Assembly (NCBI GenBank): GCA_013140695.1 | Contig: JABFSI010000099.1 | Coordinates: 1 to 32,369, forward strand | Source of the DNA: Sideroxydans sp. | GTDB taxonomy: Bacteria; Pseudomonadota; Gammaproteobacteria; Burkholderiales; Gallionellaceae | Direction of reading: 5' to 3' | Length of the DNA stretch: 32,369 nucleotides | Part shown: positions 17,381-25,441 of the stretch, piece after piece | Position numbering within the stretch: the first letter of the stretch is position 1 | Layout: every line of letters begins with the position of its first letter | Translations under genes and position numbers: made by a program | The notes under the pieces: model-generated | Database searches by the model: none | What the model was told of the DNA's origin: nothing | The model's input: only the letters and a program-made list of their open reading frames with translations

Positions 17381-17389
17381 GGATTACAC

Positions 17390-17584
17390 ATGAGCGGTTG
17401 GGGTTGTCCGCATGAGGTGGATGAGAAGTGCCAGAAGGTACTGAACAAGCCATGCGACATCGGCATGAAGGGGTGCGTTCTTGCAGGACGTTTTAACTTC
17501 GCCGACCCGAGCAAGAATCGCCCGAAGAAGAAACCGCTCGATGAAAGCTCTACACCCGTTCAGACTTCTGAAAAAGATGAATGA
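17390..17584 (+). CDS. Small conserved cysteine-containing protein of unknown function
   Basis: A 64-residue protein. The first 37 residues have four regularly placed cysteines (GWGCPHEVDEKCQKVLNKPCDIGMKGCVLAGRF), suggestive of a small metal site, and the rest is a charged, probably disordered tail. I recall similar short proteins in betaproteobacteria but no named function. AAGGA sits six bases before the ATG. It begins 9 bp after the PhnA-like gene and overlaps the next gene by 8 bp, so the three may share a transcript. Confidence 0.75.
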   Translation: MSGWGCPHEVDEKCQKVLNKPCDIGMKGCVLAGRFNFADPSKNRPKKKPLDESSTPVQTSEKDE

Positions 17585-18494
17585 GTTCGTGAATTGTCTC
17601 TGTTGTCATTCCCGCGAAAGCGGGAATCTAGTTAATGAAAAGCGCTGGATTCCCGCTTTCGCGGGAATGACGGTAGTTTTTGCATTGTTGTGGGTATCTC
17701 AATCGGCCATCGCCGCAGAAATCGCTTTACCGCGCCCCGATCACATCGTCATCGTAGTGGAAGAGAATCGGGGCTATTCCAAGATCATCGGGAATGCTGA
17801 TGCGCCCTACATCAACGCGCTCGCGCAACGCGGTGTGTTGTTCACTAATTCGTATGGCGTTACCCATCCCAGTCAGCCCAACTATCTAGCCTTGTTCTCC
17901 GGCACGACGCGTGGCATCAGCAGCAATGCGTGCCCGTTGGAATTGAAGGGTGAGAATCTGGGCGGGGCGCTCATCGAGAAGGGTTTGAGCTTCGTCAGCT
18001 ATTCAGAGTCTTTGCCCGAGGCGGGCTACGAAGGGTGTCGCTACGGTGCGTACATGCGCAAACACAATCCAGCGGCGAATTGGAAAGAGCTGGCCGCGTT
18101 CAATCAACCGTTCACCGCGTTCCCGCAGGATTTCTCGCAACTCCCAACGGTATCTCTGGTCGTGCCCGATCAGCGTAACGATATGCACGACGGCAGCATT
18201 GAAGAAGGAGATGCATGGCTGAAACAAAACATCGAGGCTTATTCGCAGTGGGCGATGACCCATAACAGTCTGCTCATCGTGACGTTCGACGAAGATGATG
18301 GCCGCGAAGGGAATCGTATCGCGACGATGTTCGTGGGTGAGATGGTAAAACCCGGAAAATCAGCACAGCGCATCAACCACTACACGCTTCTGCGCACGCT
18401 TTCTGAGATGTATGGTCTGCCCGTCTTGGGTGAGAGCAAGGATCAGCAGCCCATCATGGGGGTGTGGAAGAGGGCGGGTAAGAAGCGTAACTAG
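17577..18494 (+). CDS. Secreted phosphoesterase (PF04185-like, acid phosphatase type) with a repeat in its signal region
   Basis: The mature part resembles the alkaline-phosphatase-fold phosphoesterases of the SapM/phospholipase C group: HIVIVVEENRGYSKIIGN at the start, THPSQPNYLALFSGT (predicted nucleophile region), PDQRNDMHDG and TFDEDDGREGN (metal ligands), and a C-terminal HYTLLRTLSEMYGLP. The hydrophobic stretch TVVFALLWVSQSAIAA with cleavage after AIAA looks like the end of a signal peptide. The start is uncertain: ATG at 17577, overlapping the previous gene, reads through a palindromic repeat (17605-17671), while ATG at 17667 lies at the end of the repeat. The frame stays open through the repeat and gives an unusual N-region, CHSRESGNL..IPAFAG. 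Confidence 0.82.
   Translation: MNEFVNCLCCHSRESGNLVNEKRWIPAFAGMTVVFALLWVSQSAIAAEIALPRPDHIVIVVEENRGYSKIIGNADAPYINALAQRGVLFTNSYGVTHPSQPNYLALFSGTTRGISSNACPLELKGENLGGALIEKGLSFVSYSESLPEAGYEGCRYGAYMRKHNPAANWKELAAFNQPFTAFPQDFSQLPTVSLVVPDQRNDMHDGSIEEGDAWLKQNIEAYSQWAMTHNSLLIVTFDEDDGREGNRIATMFVGEMVKPGKSAQRINHYTLLRTLSEMYGLPVLGESKDQQPIMGVWKRAGKKRN
17605..17671. repeat. Palindromic dispersed repeat, type A, inside the phosphoesterase reading frame
   Basis: Arms 17605-17631 and 17645-17671 match in inverted orientation at 26 of 27 positions, around the core TTCCCGCGAAAGCGGGAA, with a 13-base loop. It is the same family as 5641-5711. It lies within the 5' part of the phosphoesterase gene and contributes about 22 residues to the longest frame. 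Confidence 0.93.
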
Positions 18495-18516
18495 GAGGGG
18501 ACTTATCGTCCCCCTC
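18495..18516. terminator. Possible terminator hairpin between convergent genes
   Basis: GAGGGGAC-TTATC-GTCCCCCTC forms a GC-rich stem, with one bulged C, directly after the phosphoesterase stop and before the convergent DUF4124 stop. No uridine run follows on the plus strand, so intrinsic termination would be weak. Confidence 0.4.
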
Positions 18517-18536
18517 TGACGGGTTTTGTGCGGTTG

Positions 18537-19025
18537 TTACTTGAGGTTCGCGATTTCCGATTTCAGCGCTTTGATATTGCTTTCATGCGCCTTCAATTCA
18601 TCTTCAGCTTCACTCACTTCAGCGTCATGTTTAGCCACATTACGGTAGGTTTGGCCGTTTGCGCCGGTGAAAGTTTGGGGCGAGTCTTGCGCCACTTGCA
18701 ATTTTTCTTGAGCAGCTTTGAGCGCTTGTTGCTCGGTTGCCAATTCATCTTCCAAAATTTTGCGGCGGGTATCGTCGCGACGCGATTGTGTTTCTCCATC
18801 CACTTTAGGGAAGTCAGCATTCGTCGTGCGTGAACTTGATTTGGGCGGGACTTTTTGTGCTTGCATGGTGGGCAGTGGCGCAAGTTCTAGTTTCTGTCCG
18901 CCTTTAACGGGTGCACTGGAATAGGTGACGCGTCCTTCTTTATCCACACGTTTATAAATTTCTGCTTGAGCCAATCCAGACATAGTCAGGGTGCTTACCA
19001 GTGTCGTCAGAATAAATCGTTTCAT
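18537..19025 (-). CDS. DUF4124 domain-containing periplasmic protein with C-terminal coiled coil
   Basis: A 162-residue exported protein. The start ATG at 19025 has GAGGACACCCC upstream; the frame is open to 19082, but the family start fits 19025. It has a signal peptide (KRFILTTLVSTLTMSGLAQA, cut before EIYK), a DUF4124 segment (IYKRVDKEGRVTYSSAPVKGGQKLEL) and a long charged helical region with heptad-like spacing (residues 85-162) that probably forms a coiled coil. DUF4124 proteins are common in beta- and gammaproteobacteria and have no assigned function. It appears to be a single-gene unit downstream of the glnA terminator. Confidence 0.85.
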   Translation of the reverse strand: MKRFILTTLVSTLTMSGLAQAEIYKRVDKEGRVTYSSAPVKGGQKLELAPLPTMQAQKVPPKSSSRTTNADFPKVDGETQSRRDDTRRKILEDELATEQQALKAAQEKLQVAQDSPQTFTGANGQTYRNVAKHDAEVSEAEDELKAHESNIKALKSEIANLK

Positions 19026-19136
19026 GGGGTGTCCTCTAGCAATAATGGGTCGAAGTATAGGGGATGGTCTAGGTGGTGACAATGCGGCAAGGCAACAGCG
19101 TGTGGTGTGTCAAGAAGTTGACCTGCGCACCGCACA

Positions 19137-19171
19137 AATAAAAACGGAGCCACGCAGGCTCCGTTTTTATT
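19137..19171 (-). terminator. Rho-independent terminator of glnA
   Basis: A perfect 15-bp stem (AATAAAAACGGAGCC, loop ACGCA, then its complement) lies 15 bp past the glnA stop. On the minus strand GGAGCC and GGCTCC pair and are followed by a U-rich run (CGTTTTTATT). The A-run on the other side would let it work in both directions. Confidence 0.92.
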
Positions 19172-19185
19172 ACTTGCGTTGAAGC

Positions 19186-20601
19186 TTACAAGCTGTAGTA
19201 CATCTCAAACTCAACGGGGTGAGTTGTCATGCGAATGCGATTCACTTCTTCCATCTTCAGATCGATGTAAGCATCCAAGAAGTCGTTAGAGAACACACCG
19301 CCGCGTGTCAAGAACTCACGGTCTTTGTCCAATGCAGCCAGTGCTTCGTCCAAAGATGCGCAGACGGTTGGAATCTTCGCATCTTCTTCGGGTGGCAAGT
19401 CGTACAGGTTCTTGTCTGCTGGATCGCCAGGGTGAATCTTGTTCTGGATACCATCCAAGCCCGCCATCATCAGTGCGGAGAAGCACAAGTATGGGTTAGC
19501 AGAAGGATCGGGGAAGCGTGTTTCGATACGGCGCGCTTTGTCGCTTGCAACGTGAGGAATACGAATCGAAGCAGAACGGTTCTTTGCAGAGTAAGCCAAT
19601 TTCACAGGCGCTTCGTAGTGAGGCACGAGGCGTTTGTAAGAGTTGGTGCCTGGGTTGGTAATCGCGTTCAAAGCCTTGGCGTGCTTGATAATACCGCCGA
19701 TGTAGAACAACGCCATTTCAGACAGACCTGCGTAGCCATTGCCTGCGAACAGATTCTTGCCGTCTTTCCAGATGGATTGGTGAACGTGCATGCCAGAACC
19801 GTTGTCGCCAACGATTGGCTTAGGCATGAAGGTCGCTGTCTTGCCATATTGGTGAGCGACGTTTTGGATCACGTACTTCATGGTTTGAGTCCAGTCAGCA
19901 CGTTTTACCAGTGTGCTGAACTTCGTTCCCAATTCGCATTGACCTGCTGTCGCCACTTCGTGGTGATGCACTTCAACAGGAATGCCGATCTCTTCCAACA
20001 GCAAACACATTTGCGCGCGCATGTCGTTCAAGCTATCGACTGGAGGCACAGGGAAGTAACCCCCCTTTACCATTGGACGGTGGCCGGTGTTACCGCCATC
20101 GTATTTTTCGCCAGTAGACCAAGCAGCTTCTTCCGAATTGATTTTTACAGAGCAACCTGACATGTCAATCTTCCACTCAACGGAGTCGAAGATGAAAAAT
20201 TCTGGCTCTGGGCCGAAGAATGCCGTGTCACCCACACCAGAGGACTTCAGATAAGCCTCGGCACGTTTAGCGATAGAGCGTGGATCACGGTCATAACCCT
20301 TGCCATCGGTTGGCTCGATAACGTCGCAAGACATCACCAGTGTTGGCTCGTCAAAGAAAGGGTCAACATAAGCAGAATCAGGATCCGGCATCAACAACAT
20401 GTCGGAGGCTTGAATGCCTTTCCAACCTGCGATGGAGGAACCGTCGAAGGCGTGGCCTTCTTCGAATTTGTCTGCATCAACGTGGGAGACAGGCACGCCA
20501 ACGTGCTGTTCTTTACCGCGTGTATCCGTGAAGCGCAGATCAACAAATTTAATACCTTGTTCTTTAATTAGCTTCAGAACGTCAGCTGCTGTTTTGGCCA
20601 T
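19186..20601 (-). CDS. glnA: Type I glutamine synthetase
   Basis: A 471-residue class I-beta glutamine synthetase, which condenses glutamate and ammonia with ATP. Seen are [21 protein letters not shown], the ATP/metal signature [36 protein letters not shown] and NRSASIRIP. The adenylylation tyrosine is Tyr400 in NLYDLPPEE, so control by GlnE is expected. The start at 20601 ([12 protein letters not shown]) has GGGAG upstream; the longer open frame up to 20775 lies in the promoter and is not coding. A sigma-54 promoter and NtrC-like sites lie upstream. No ntrBC genes follow within the window; a terminator closes the unit. Confidence 0.98.
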   Translation of the reverse strand: MAKTAADVLKLIKEQGIKFVDLRFTDTRGKEQHVGVPVSHVDADKFEEGHAFDGSSIAGWKGIQASDMLLMPDPDSAYVDPFFDEPTLVMSCDVIEPTDGKGYDRDPRSIAKRAEAYLKSSGVGDTAFFGPEPEFFIFDSVEWKIDMSGCSVKINSEEAAWSTGEKYDGGNTGHRPMVKGGYFPVPPVDSLNDMRAQMCLLLEEIGIPVEVHHHEVATAGQCELGTKFSTLVKRADWTQTMKYVIQNVAHQYGKTATFMPKPIVGDNGSGMHVHQSIWKDGKNLFAGNGYAGLSEMALFYIGGIIKHAKALNAITNPGTNSYKRLVPHYEAPVKLAYSAKNRSASIRIPHVASDKARRIETRFPDPSANPYLCFSALMMAGLDGIQNKIHPGDPADKNLYDLPPEEDAKIPTVCASLDEALAALDKDREFLTRGGVFSNDFLDAYIDLKMEEVNRIRMTTHPVEFEMYYSL

Positions 20602-20675
20602 ACTCAATCTCCCAATTAAAAAATTAAACGATGCTATTTTTTGAAACGAACTTAATGGTGTGACTCGCTCTGAAC

Positions 20676-20691
20676 AGCAGAAACTGTGCCA
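20676..20691 (-). promoter_or_regulatory. Sigma-54 (RpoN) promoter of glnA
   Basis: On the minus strand TGGCAC-AGTTT-CTGCT gives the invariant GG and GC pair with the correct 10-base spacing (GG at 20690-20689, GC at 20678-20677). Only the first T of the consensus TTGC is replaced, by C. The predicted start is near 20665, leaving a leader of about 64 bases before the glnA ATG. This fits nitrogen-limitation control known for glnA in proteobacteria. Confidence 0.85.
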
Positions 20692-20786
20692 CCACCCTGA
20701 AACTTGCAAGACGCGCATTGTGCCATATTTGAGCAGGGGCGGGACACCCAAAGCGCGCCCTTGGATGGGGCGCACAAATGGGCTGG

Positions 20787-20816
20787 CGCACTAGTTTGGT
20801 GCAGATAGTTGGTGCA
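20787..20816 (-). promoter_or_regulatory. NtrC-like binding sites upstream of glnA
   Basis: At 20787-20803 the minus strand reads TGCACCAAACTAGTGCG, matching the NtrC dyad TGCACCA-N3-TGGTGCA at 12 of its 14 arm positions. A second, weaker dyad at 20800-20816 reads TGCACCAACTATCTGCA, with a perfect left half. They lie about 130 and 143 bases upstream of the predicted sigma-54 start, the usual enhancer distance. The first overlaps the stop codon of the CDF transporter gene. Confidence 0.7.
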
Positions 20817-21972
20817 GCGAGATGCTCCGGAAATAGGGGTCGTCGACCACAATAGCGGTACATTTCTGCGCCAGCCCAACAAACGTGGCGTTGTCTAGCA
20901 AGAGCAATTCTGCATCGACCTTGCCATTCAGATAATGCAGCACGATCCGTGTGGACGGGGGCAGTGGGTGTCCCAAGCGCTCATTCAAATGCGCTAACAG
21001 CAAATGGCGTTGCGGCAGATGGGCATTGGGTCTCGCGTGCGCATCATCCTCGGGGTCGATATGCACCATTACATCCATTACATGATGCGCCTTCAATACC
21101 GCGCCGCGCGCCGCTTCGGCAATGTAGTGGCCTTCCGAAACGCTTATCTTGGGGTCAACCATGATGTGTGCGTCGACCAGCGCGTTATCGGCCATTTTGC
21201 GTGTACGCAAATCGTGCAGGCCAATCACGCCGGGCACGGCTTTTAAGGTGTTGCGAATCGCCCGCACCTCTTCTTCATCCAGTCCTGTGTCGACTAATTC
21301 CATCAATGCTTCACGCGCAAACTGGATGCCCATGTAAGCAATCATCACGCCCACTACAGCGGCGGCGACAAGGTCAAGAAAGGTGTAACCCAACAAATTG
21401 CCGATGATGCCGACGACGACAACCAAGGAAGAAGCCGCATCCGAACGAGCATGCCACGCATTGGCAATCAACATTTGCGAGCGCACACGTTGCGCGATGG
21501 CCAGCATGTAACGGAACATGCCTTCCTTCGCGGCGAGGGCGAACAACGCCACCCATAAAGTGAAGGGATGCACGGCTTGCACTTGTTCGGGATGTTGCAA
21601 GCGCATGCCTGCCGCGATGAGTAAGCCCACGCCGAGCGCAGCTAAACTTGCGCCGAGGATGAGCGAAGCAGCGGTCTCGATACGTGCGTGACCGTAAGGA
21701 TGGTTCGCATCTGCGTGTTTGTTGCCGTGGCGATTGGCAAATAGCACCAACACATCAGACAGCAAGTCGGCAAGCGAATGCAGGCCGTCGGCCATCAAGG
21801 ATTGTGATTTACCGAAGAATCCCGCCAGCACTTGCACGATGGTCAAAATCAGGTTGATGAAAATGCTGACCCAAGTGCTTTTGCGTGCGGCAGCAAAACG
21901 CGCGGGATGGGTGGGTTCAAACGCGGCAGACTTGCCGTGTGAATGATTGTGTGAGTGGGCGTGATTAGTCAT
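20791..21972 (-). CDS. Cation diffusion facilitator (CDF) family metal transporter
   Basis: A 393-residue CDF transporter, expected to export divalent metal (Zn, Fe, Mn or Co) by proton exchange. It has a His-rich N-terminus (HAHSHNHSHG), six membrane segments, the TM2 site HSLAD in MADGLHSLADLLSDV and the TM5 site HARSD in NAWHARSDAASS. The cytoplasmic C-terminal domain includes VPGVIGLHDLRTRKMADNALVDAHIMVD and extends about 80 residues past the usual CDF end. The Zn-site pattern H-D/H-D favours zinc but does not exclude others. It is the fourth gene of the operon, 10 bp after the diguanylate cyclase. Confidence 0.93.
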   Translation of the reverse strand: MTNHAHSHNHSHGKSAAFEPTHPARFAAARKSTWVSIFINLILTIVQVLAGFFGKSQSLMADGLHSLADLLSDVLVLFANRHGNKHADANHPYGHARIETAASLILGASLAALGVGLLIAAGMRLQHPEQVQAVHPFTLWVALFALAAKEGMFRYMLAIAQRVRSQMLIANAWHARSDAASSLVVVVGIIGNLLGYTFLDLVAAAVVGVMIAYMGIQFAREALMELVDTGLDEEEVRAIRNTLKAVPGVIGLHDLRTRKMADNALVDAHIMVDPKISVSEGHYIAEAARGAVLKAHHVMDVMVHIDPEDDAHARPNAHLPQRHLLLAHLNERLGHPLPPSTRIVLHYLNGKVDAELLLLDNATFVGLAQKCTAIVVDDPYFRSISLHQLSAPN

Positions 21973-21982
21973 GGCGTCGTCA

Positions 21983-23206
21983 TTAAAGTTGGAACAGCTG
22001 TACGTTATTACGCCCCGCGCCTTTTGCGGCATACATGGCGATATCGGCATTTTTACTTAAGGTTTCGGCATCTTCGCCGTGTTGAGGATAGAGCGCAACA
22101 CCGATACTAGAACCGATGTTTAAGGTGTGCGTGCCGATACTAAAAGGTTGCGCCAACGCATGCAAAATTTTGTGAGCAATATCGCTGGCTTCTTGTACGT
22201 TATGCAGGGAATGCAGAATAACGACGAACTCATCGCCGCCCACGCGCGCCACGGTATCCGATTTGCGCATCGCGCCTAGCAAACGTTCAGCAACAGCCTT
22301 AAGCAAAGCATCGCCCACATCGTGACCTAAAGTGTCGTTTACGGGTTTGAATTTATCTAAGTCGAGGTAAATCAGCGCGCACTGCTGATGACTGCGCTTT
22401 GCTTGTAACAACATTTGTGTCAGTCGGTCATTCAATAAGGCGCGATTAGGCAAGCCAGTGAGGGTGTCGTGATGCGCCATATTTTCATACAGCACTTTGA
22501 GCATTTCAATTTCATTCCTTTGCGCGCGTTCATAGACCAGCACAGATTCAATTTCAGTAAGTAAGGCATTGCTGATATGAGTGAGCCGCACAATCTCTTT
22601 TGTACCATAGGCAGTGGGTGGCGCAAGACGTGCCGCACTGCCAGGTTGCGTGTCTTCCAGTTGTTGCGTGAGTGTTTCGATAGGGCGCACGACGAAGCGC
22701 GATACGGCGAGCCAAATTACAAAGTTAGGCAGTAAGAGCAGGATGACGAGCGTGAGCGCGAGTTGCGCTGATTCACGATAGGAGCGTGCCTTCACTACCG
22801 AAATATCAATGCGCGTTTCTAAATGTCCGATGACCTCTTCTCCATCAAATGGAGAATACAAAGTGTGAATCACGGATTCAGGGCAATTCGAAGTGTCTGC
22901 GTATTTGGTAGTGTTGGCATGTAATTTGTCATCGTTGTAAAGCATTGCGCCGCATACCGCTTCATCCAGCATTAACCCTTGAATGACATCGTTGGCAACT
23001 TCATTATTGCCAGTGAATACCGCAATGGCTGCCGAGTATTCCACCGCCTGCATCATGCGATTGATTTGCGCCGTGTTTTCTTTAACGTTGTTATGGTACG
23101 CAACAAAAAAAATGAGCAGCAAGGCGACACCGCCGATGACGATGGAACTTCCCGTGACTATCCAAAACAGGCGAGACTGAAGCGAGGGGTGATGATTGAA
23201 GTTCAT
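21983..23206 (-). CDS. Membrane-bound diguanylate cyclase with periplasmic sensor, HAMP-like and GGDEF domains
   Basis: A 407-residue protein with membrane segments at about 12-36 and 147-170 enclosing a periplasmic domain of about 110 residues (CHASE8-like in length and position, with Cys85 and Cys108). A HAMP-like stretch (RFVVRPIETLTQQLED), a short coiled coil and a C-terminal GGDEF domain follow. The active-site GGDEF is intact at 323-327 and the inhibitory I-site RKSD lies five residues before it, so c-di-GMP synthesis with product feedback is expected. No EAL domain follows. Its ATG overlaps the stop of the PstS-like gene (ATGA), pointing to the periplasmic protein as a likely partner. 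Confidence 0.93.
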   Translation of the reverse strand: MNFNHHPSLQSRLFWIVTGSSIVIGGVALLLIFFVAYHNNVKENTAQINRMMQAVEYSAAIAVFTGNNEVANDVIQGLMLDEAVCGAMLYNDDKLHANTTKYADTSNCPESVIHTLYSPFDGEEVIGHLETRIDISVVKARSYRESAQLALTLVILLLLPNFVIWLAVSRFVVRPIETLTQQLEDTQPGSAARLAPPTAYGTKEIVRLTHISNALLTEIESVLVYERAQRNEIEMLKVLYENMAHHDTLTGLPNRALLNDRLTQMLLQAKRSHQQCALIYLDLDKFKPVNDTLGHDVGDALLKAVAERLLGAMRKSDTVARVGGDEFVVILHSLHNVQEASDIAHKILHALAQPFSIGTHTLNIGSSIGVALYPQHGEDAETLSKNADIAMYAAKGAGRNNVQLFQL

Positions 23207-23619
23207 TCGAGATTTAAGACGACCTCAACATCGTCGTTGATATTTGCTGCATCCACAAATCCTAAGGTATCCGCGTTGCGTTTTATGCTTTGTAGTACGG
23301 CCGCTTGATCCACTAAACGATGGGGTGCATTGGCTTGCCCTGAAAATGAAAGTCGCGCCCAGTAAGCATTAATTTGGGCAAGGCTTTTGCCCGTGAGCGC
23401 CCAGTAAAAACGTTCGCGTAGTTTTGGGTCGCCTTGATAATCCAGCACCAATAAATCAGGATGCTTACGCAATTCGGTGCCACGTCCCATATAAATATCG
23501 GCCACTTGTTTGCGCGTGAGCGAGTCGATAGCGTTGTCTTTATGTACCACCACAGCAATGCTGGCCGCATAAGCGGGGGGCAGAGATAATATGAGCAACA
23601 AATAGAGTGCGATGCGCAT
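23203..23619 (-). CDS. Small PstS-like periplasmic substrate-binding protein
   Basis: A 138-residue exported protein with a signal peptide (RIALYLLLILSLPPAYA, cut before ASIA). The body looks like one lobe of a phosphate-binding-protein fold: VVVHKDNAIDSLTRKQVADIYMGRG, then RERFYWALTGKSLAQINAYWARLSFSG and VLQSIKRNADTLGFVDAANI. Proteins of this short type are usually annotated as phosphate ABC transporter substrate-binding proteins but lack transporter partners and tend to sit beside signalling genes. No permease or ATPase gene is present. The ATG at 23619 lies 2 bp after the barrel gene stop, and its end overlaps the diguanylate cyclase start. Confidence 0.85.
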   Translation of the reverse strand: MRIALYLLLILSLPPAYAASIAVVVHKDNAIDSLTRKQVADIYMGRGTELRKHPDLLVLDYQGDPKLRERFYWALTGKSLAQINAYWARLSFSGQANAPHRLVDQAAVLQSIKRNADTLGFVDAANINDDVEVVLNLE

Positions 23620-23621
23620 AC

Positions 23622-24815
23622 TTAAAACACTCTGTCGTAGGCGAGAGAAAGTAAGGACACATCGCCAAATTTGGGTTGCCAATGGATGCCGCCTAAATCG
23701 TGCTGTGAATCAAACTGTGCTTTAAGGTCGCTGTTGGCGGTTAAGAAGCGACGCACCGTCAGCGCGCGATTGAGGTGATGCTCTTGACCTTGTGGATCGC
23801 CGCCTGCTGCTGTATTGGCTTTGCCAATGTATTCGGAAATTCCCACGCTGAATTCCCAGTCATCCATGCGATGAGTGATGCCGATGCGGTCGGCGAAGTC
23901 GTTAAAAGTTGCCCCAGGACGGTCGATGTAGAGCAATTCGCCGAGCAGTACCCAGCTTTCAAAATCGAAATTTAAGGCGCTGGTGTAAATCCGCTGTTGG
24001 GTGATTTGCCCTAATAAAAATGGGTCAGTGGCGGCTTGTAAAGTTTGTGTGAGGGGATTGATGACGCCATTGCGCGCCACGCGTGAAGTGTCGGACTGAA
24101 TGTAAGCCATGCGCGCTTCAAACCAACTTTGGTGCAAGGTTATGTTGCCACCTACAAGGTGATTCCACTGCACATTGGTTTTGGAAACCTCACCGTTGTA
24201 AATCGCCCAATAGCCGCTGTTCGTGACGTGTTCCTTGCCCGCCAGCAGATTCGTTACCACATCCCATTCACCCAATTGTGCAACATGTTGCACACTTATG
24301 CCGTTGTAATTCACCGCCTCCCAGCCGTACAGCTGTGGGGGCAGATGCGTCCAAGGCAATGCGAAACCCACGTCTTGCACATCCGAGTAATAAAACAAGG
24401 GGATGCGTTTGCGTCCCACATGCAAGGTGAGTGAATCGCTGACAGGATAAGAAGCGAACAATAGTTCTAACGTGGCATGTGGACTGTCTATGTCACGCAA
24501 AATAACTTGCGTGGTGATGGCGAAGCGCGAGTCAGTGTGGGTGATCGTGCCTTGCAAACCTAATTTGGTGCTGGGGGCAATTTGCACGTAGCCCGCGCCG
24601 CTGTGATACACATCTTCTTGTGCAAAATCAGGAACAAAGCACGGACATTGTTTGCCAGAAATGAAACCGGGCGTGCCGCTTACAATATGACCCGCCCCTA
24701 TTGTGGCGAAGCCCGAGCCCGTGAAGGCGAAGCCGTCCTGCGCAGATTCAGCTTGCACTACAAGCGGAGTGAGGCAAACCGCCAAGTACAAAGAAGAGCG
24801 TAAAAATTTGATCAC
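23622..24815 (-). CDS. Outer-membrane porin-like beta-barrel protein
   Basis: A 397-residue protein with a signal peptide (IKFLRSSLYLAVCLTPLVVQA, cut before ESAQ) and alternating-residue strands throughout, ending in an aromatic residue (SLLSLAYDRVF), the terminal Phe expected of a BAM substrate. The likely start is GTG at 24815, five bases after AGAGG; an in-frame upstream start at 24887 has no support. It has a Cys pair near the mature N-terminus (KQCPCF). I read it as a porin-like channel of unknown cargo. It is the first gene of the four-gene operon, facing away from the rhodanese gene. Confidence 0.8.
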   Translation of the reverse strand: MIKFLRSSLYLAVCLTPLVVQAESAQDGFAFTGSGFATIGAGHIVSGTPGFISGKQCPCFVPDFAQEDVYHSGAGYVQIAPSTKLGLQGTITHTDSRFAITTQVILRDIDSPHATLELLFASYPVSDSLTLHVGRKRIPLFYYSDVQDVGFALPWTHLPPQLYGWEAVNYNGISVQHVAQLGEWDVVTNLLAGKEHVTNSGYWAIYNGEVSKTNVQWNHLVGGNITLHQSWFEARMAYIQSDTSRVARNGVINPLTQTLQAATDPFLLGQITQQRIYTSALNFDFESWVLLGELLYIDRPGATFNDFADRIGITHRMDDWEFSVGISEYIGKANTAAGGDPQGQEHHLNRALTVRRFLTANSDLKAQFDSQHDLGGIHWQPKFGDVSLLSLAYDRVF

Positions 24816-24912
24816 CAATGCCTCTGGATAAATTCGATGAAGTTGAAAGCGCGCGTATTCTACTGGATAGAAAATTATTTCATTCAATTGTTACATTTTA
24901 GATTCTCTTTTT

Positions 24913-24918
24913 TTGACA
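24913..24918 (+). promoter_or_regulatory. Possible -35 element upstream of the rhodanese gene
   Basis: A perfect TTGACA follows a T-run about 53 bases before the rhodanese ATG. The -10 at 17-base spacing (AATTCT) matches the consensus poorly, so this is a weak promoter call. Confidence 0.3.
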
Positions 24919-24970
24919 ATGTTGGGATACCATCCAATTCTCAAATGACCAATATGACAGCGAGAAAATC

Positions 24971-25423
24971 ATGGGCAAAATCACCGAAATAATGAACAAA
25001 GCACAGCAGCGCGCCAAAGAATCCAACTTGCCTTACAAAGGAGCGCTGTTGCCCAGCGAAGCAAATAACCTGCTGCAATTAGCCCCAGGCGCCAAGGTGG
25101 TCGACGTGCGCACGCGTGCAGAAATTGATTGGGTGGGGCGTGTGCCTAGCGCAGTTGAAATTGAATGGATGACTTACCCAGGCATGAAGGCTAATCCCAA
25201 CTTCATGGTTTCATTGGAGCAGCAAGTGGATAAAGAAGCGCTGGTGATGTTTTTGTGCCGCAGCGGGCAGCGCTCACATGCCGCCGCTCTTGCTGCCACA
25301 CAAGCCGGCTACCTTGATTGCTACAACATCCTTGAAGGTTTTGAGGGCGACAAAAACAGTGCTAATCAGCGCAATGTGAGCAATGGTTGGCGCAAAGCAG
25401 GGCTGCCGTGGCAGCAAAGTTAA
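24971..25423 (+). CDS. Rhodanese-like domain protein
   Basis: A 150-residue cytoplasmic protein with one rhodanese domain. KVVDVRTRAEIDWVGRVPSAVEIEW is followed by the active-site loop CRSGQRSHAAA, with the catalytic Cys, and by YLDCYNILEGFEGDKN. The GDKN and NGWRKAGLPWQQ ending are typical of the single-domain rhodaneses of betaproteobacteria. The predicted activity is transfer of a sulfane sulfur; the physiological acceptor is unknown. It stands alone between a divergent operon and a terminator shared with uppP. Confidence 0.93.
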   Translation: MGKITEIMNKAQQRAKESNLPYKGALLPSEANNLLQLAPGAKVVDVRTRAEIDWVGRVPSAVEIEWMTYPGMKANPNFMVSLEQQVDKEALVMFLCRSGQRSHAAALAATQAGYLDCYNILEGFEGDKNSANQRNVSNGWRKAGLPWQQS

Positions 25424-25441
25424 GTCCTTATGCACCTGCAC

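Noticed and set aside
19219-20160. Long 313-codon open frame on the plus strand opposite glnA
   Set aside because: It is wholly antisense to a certain glnA gene, has no Shine-Dalgarno or recognisable domain, and reflects codon bias of the true gene.
20602-20775. 58-codon N-terminal extension of glnA
   Set aside because: It covers the sigma-54 promoter and leader; glutamine synthetases begin at the MAKTAADV start, which has its own Shine-Dalgarno.
24816-24912. Promoter for the barrel operon (TTGAAT and TAGAAT on the minus strand)
   Set aside because: The spacing of about 19 bases is too long and both hexamers are imperfect; not enough to list.
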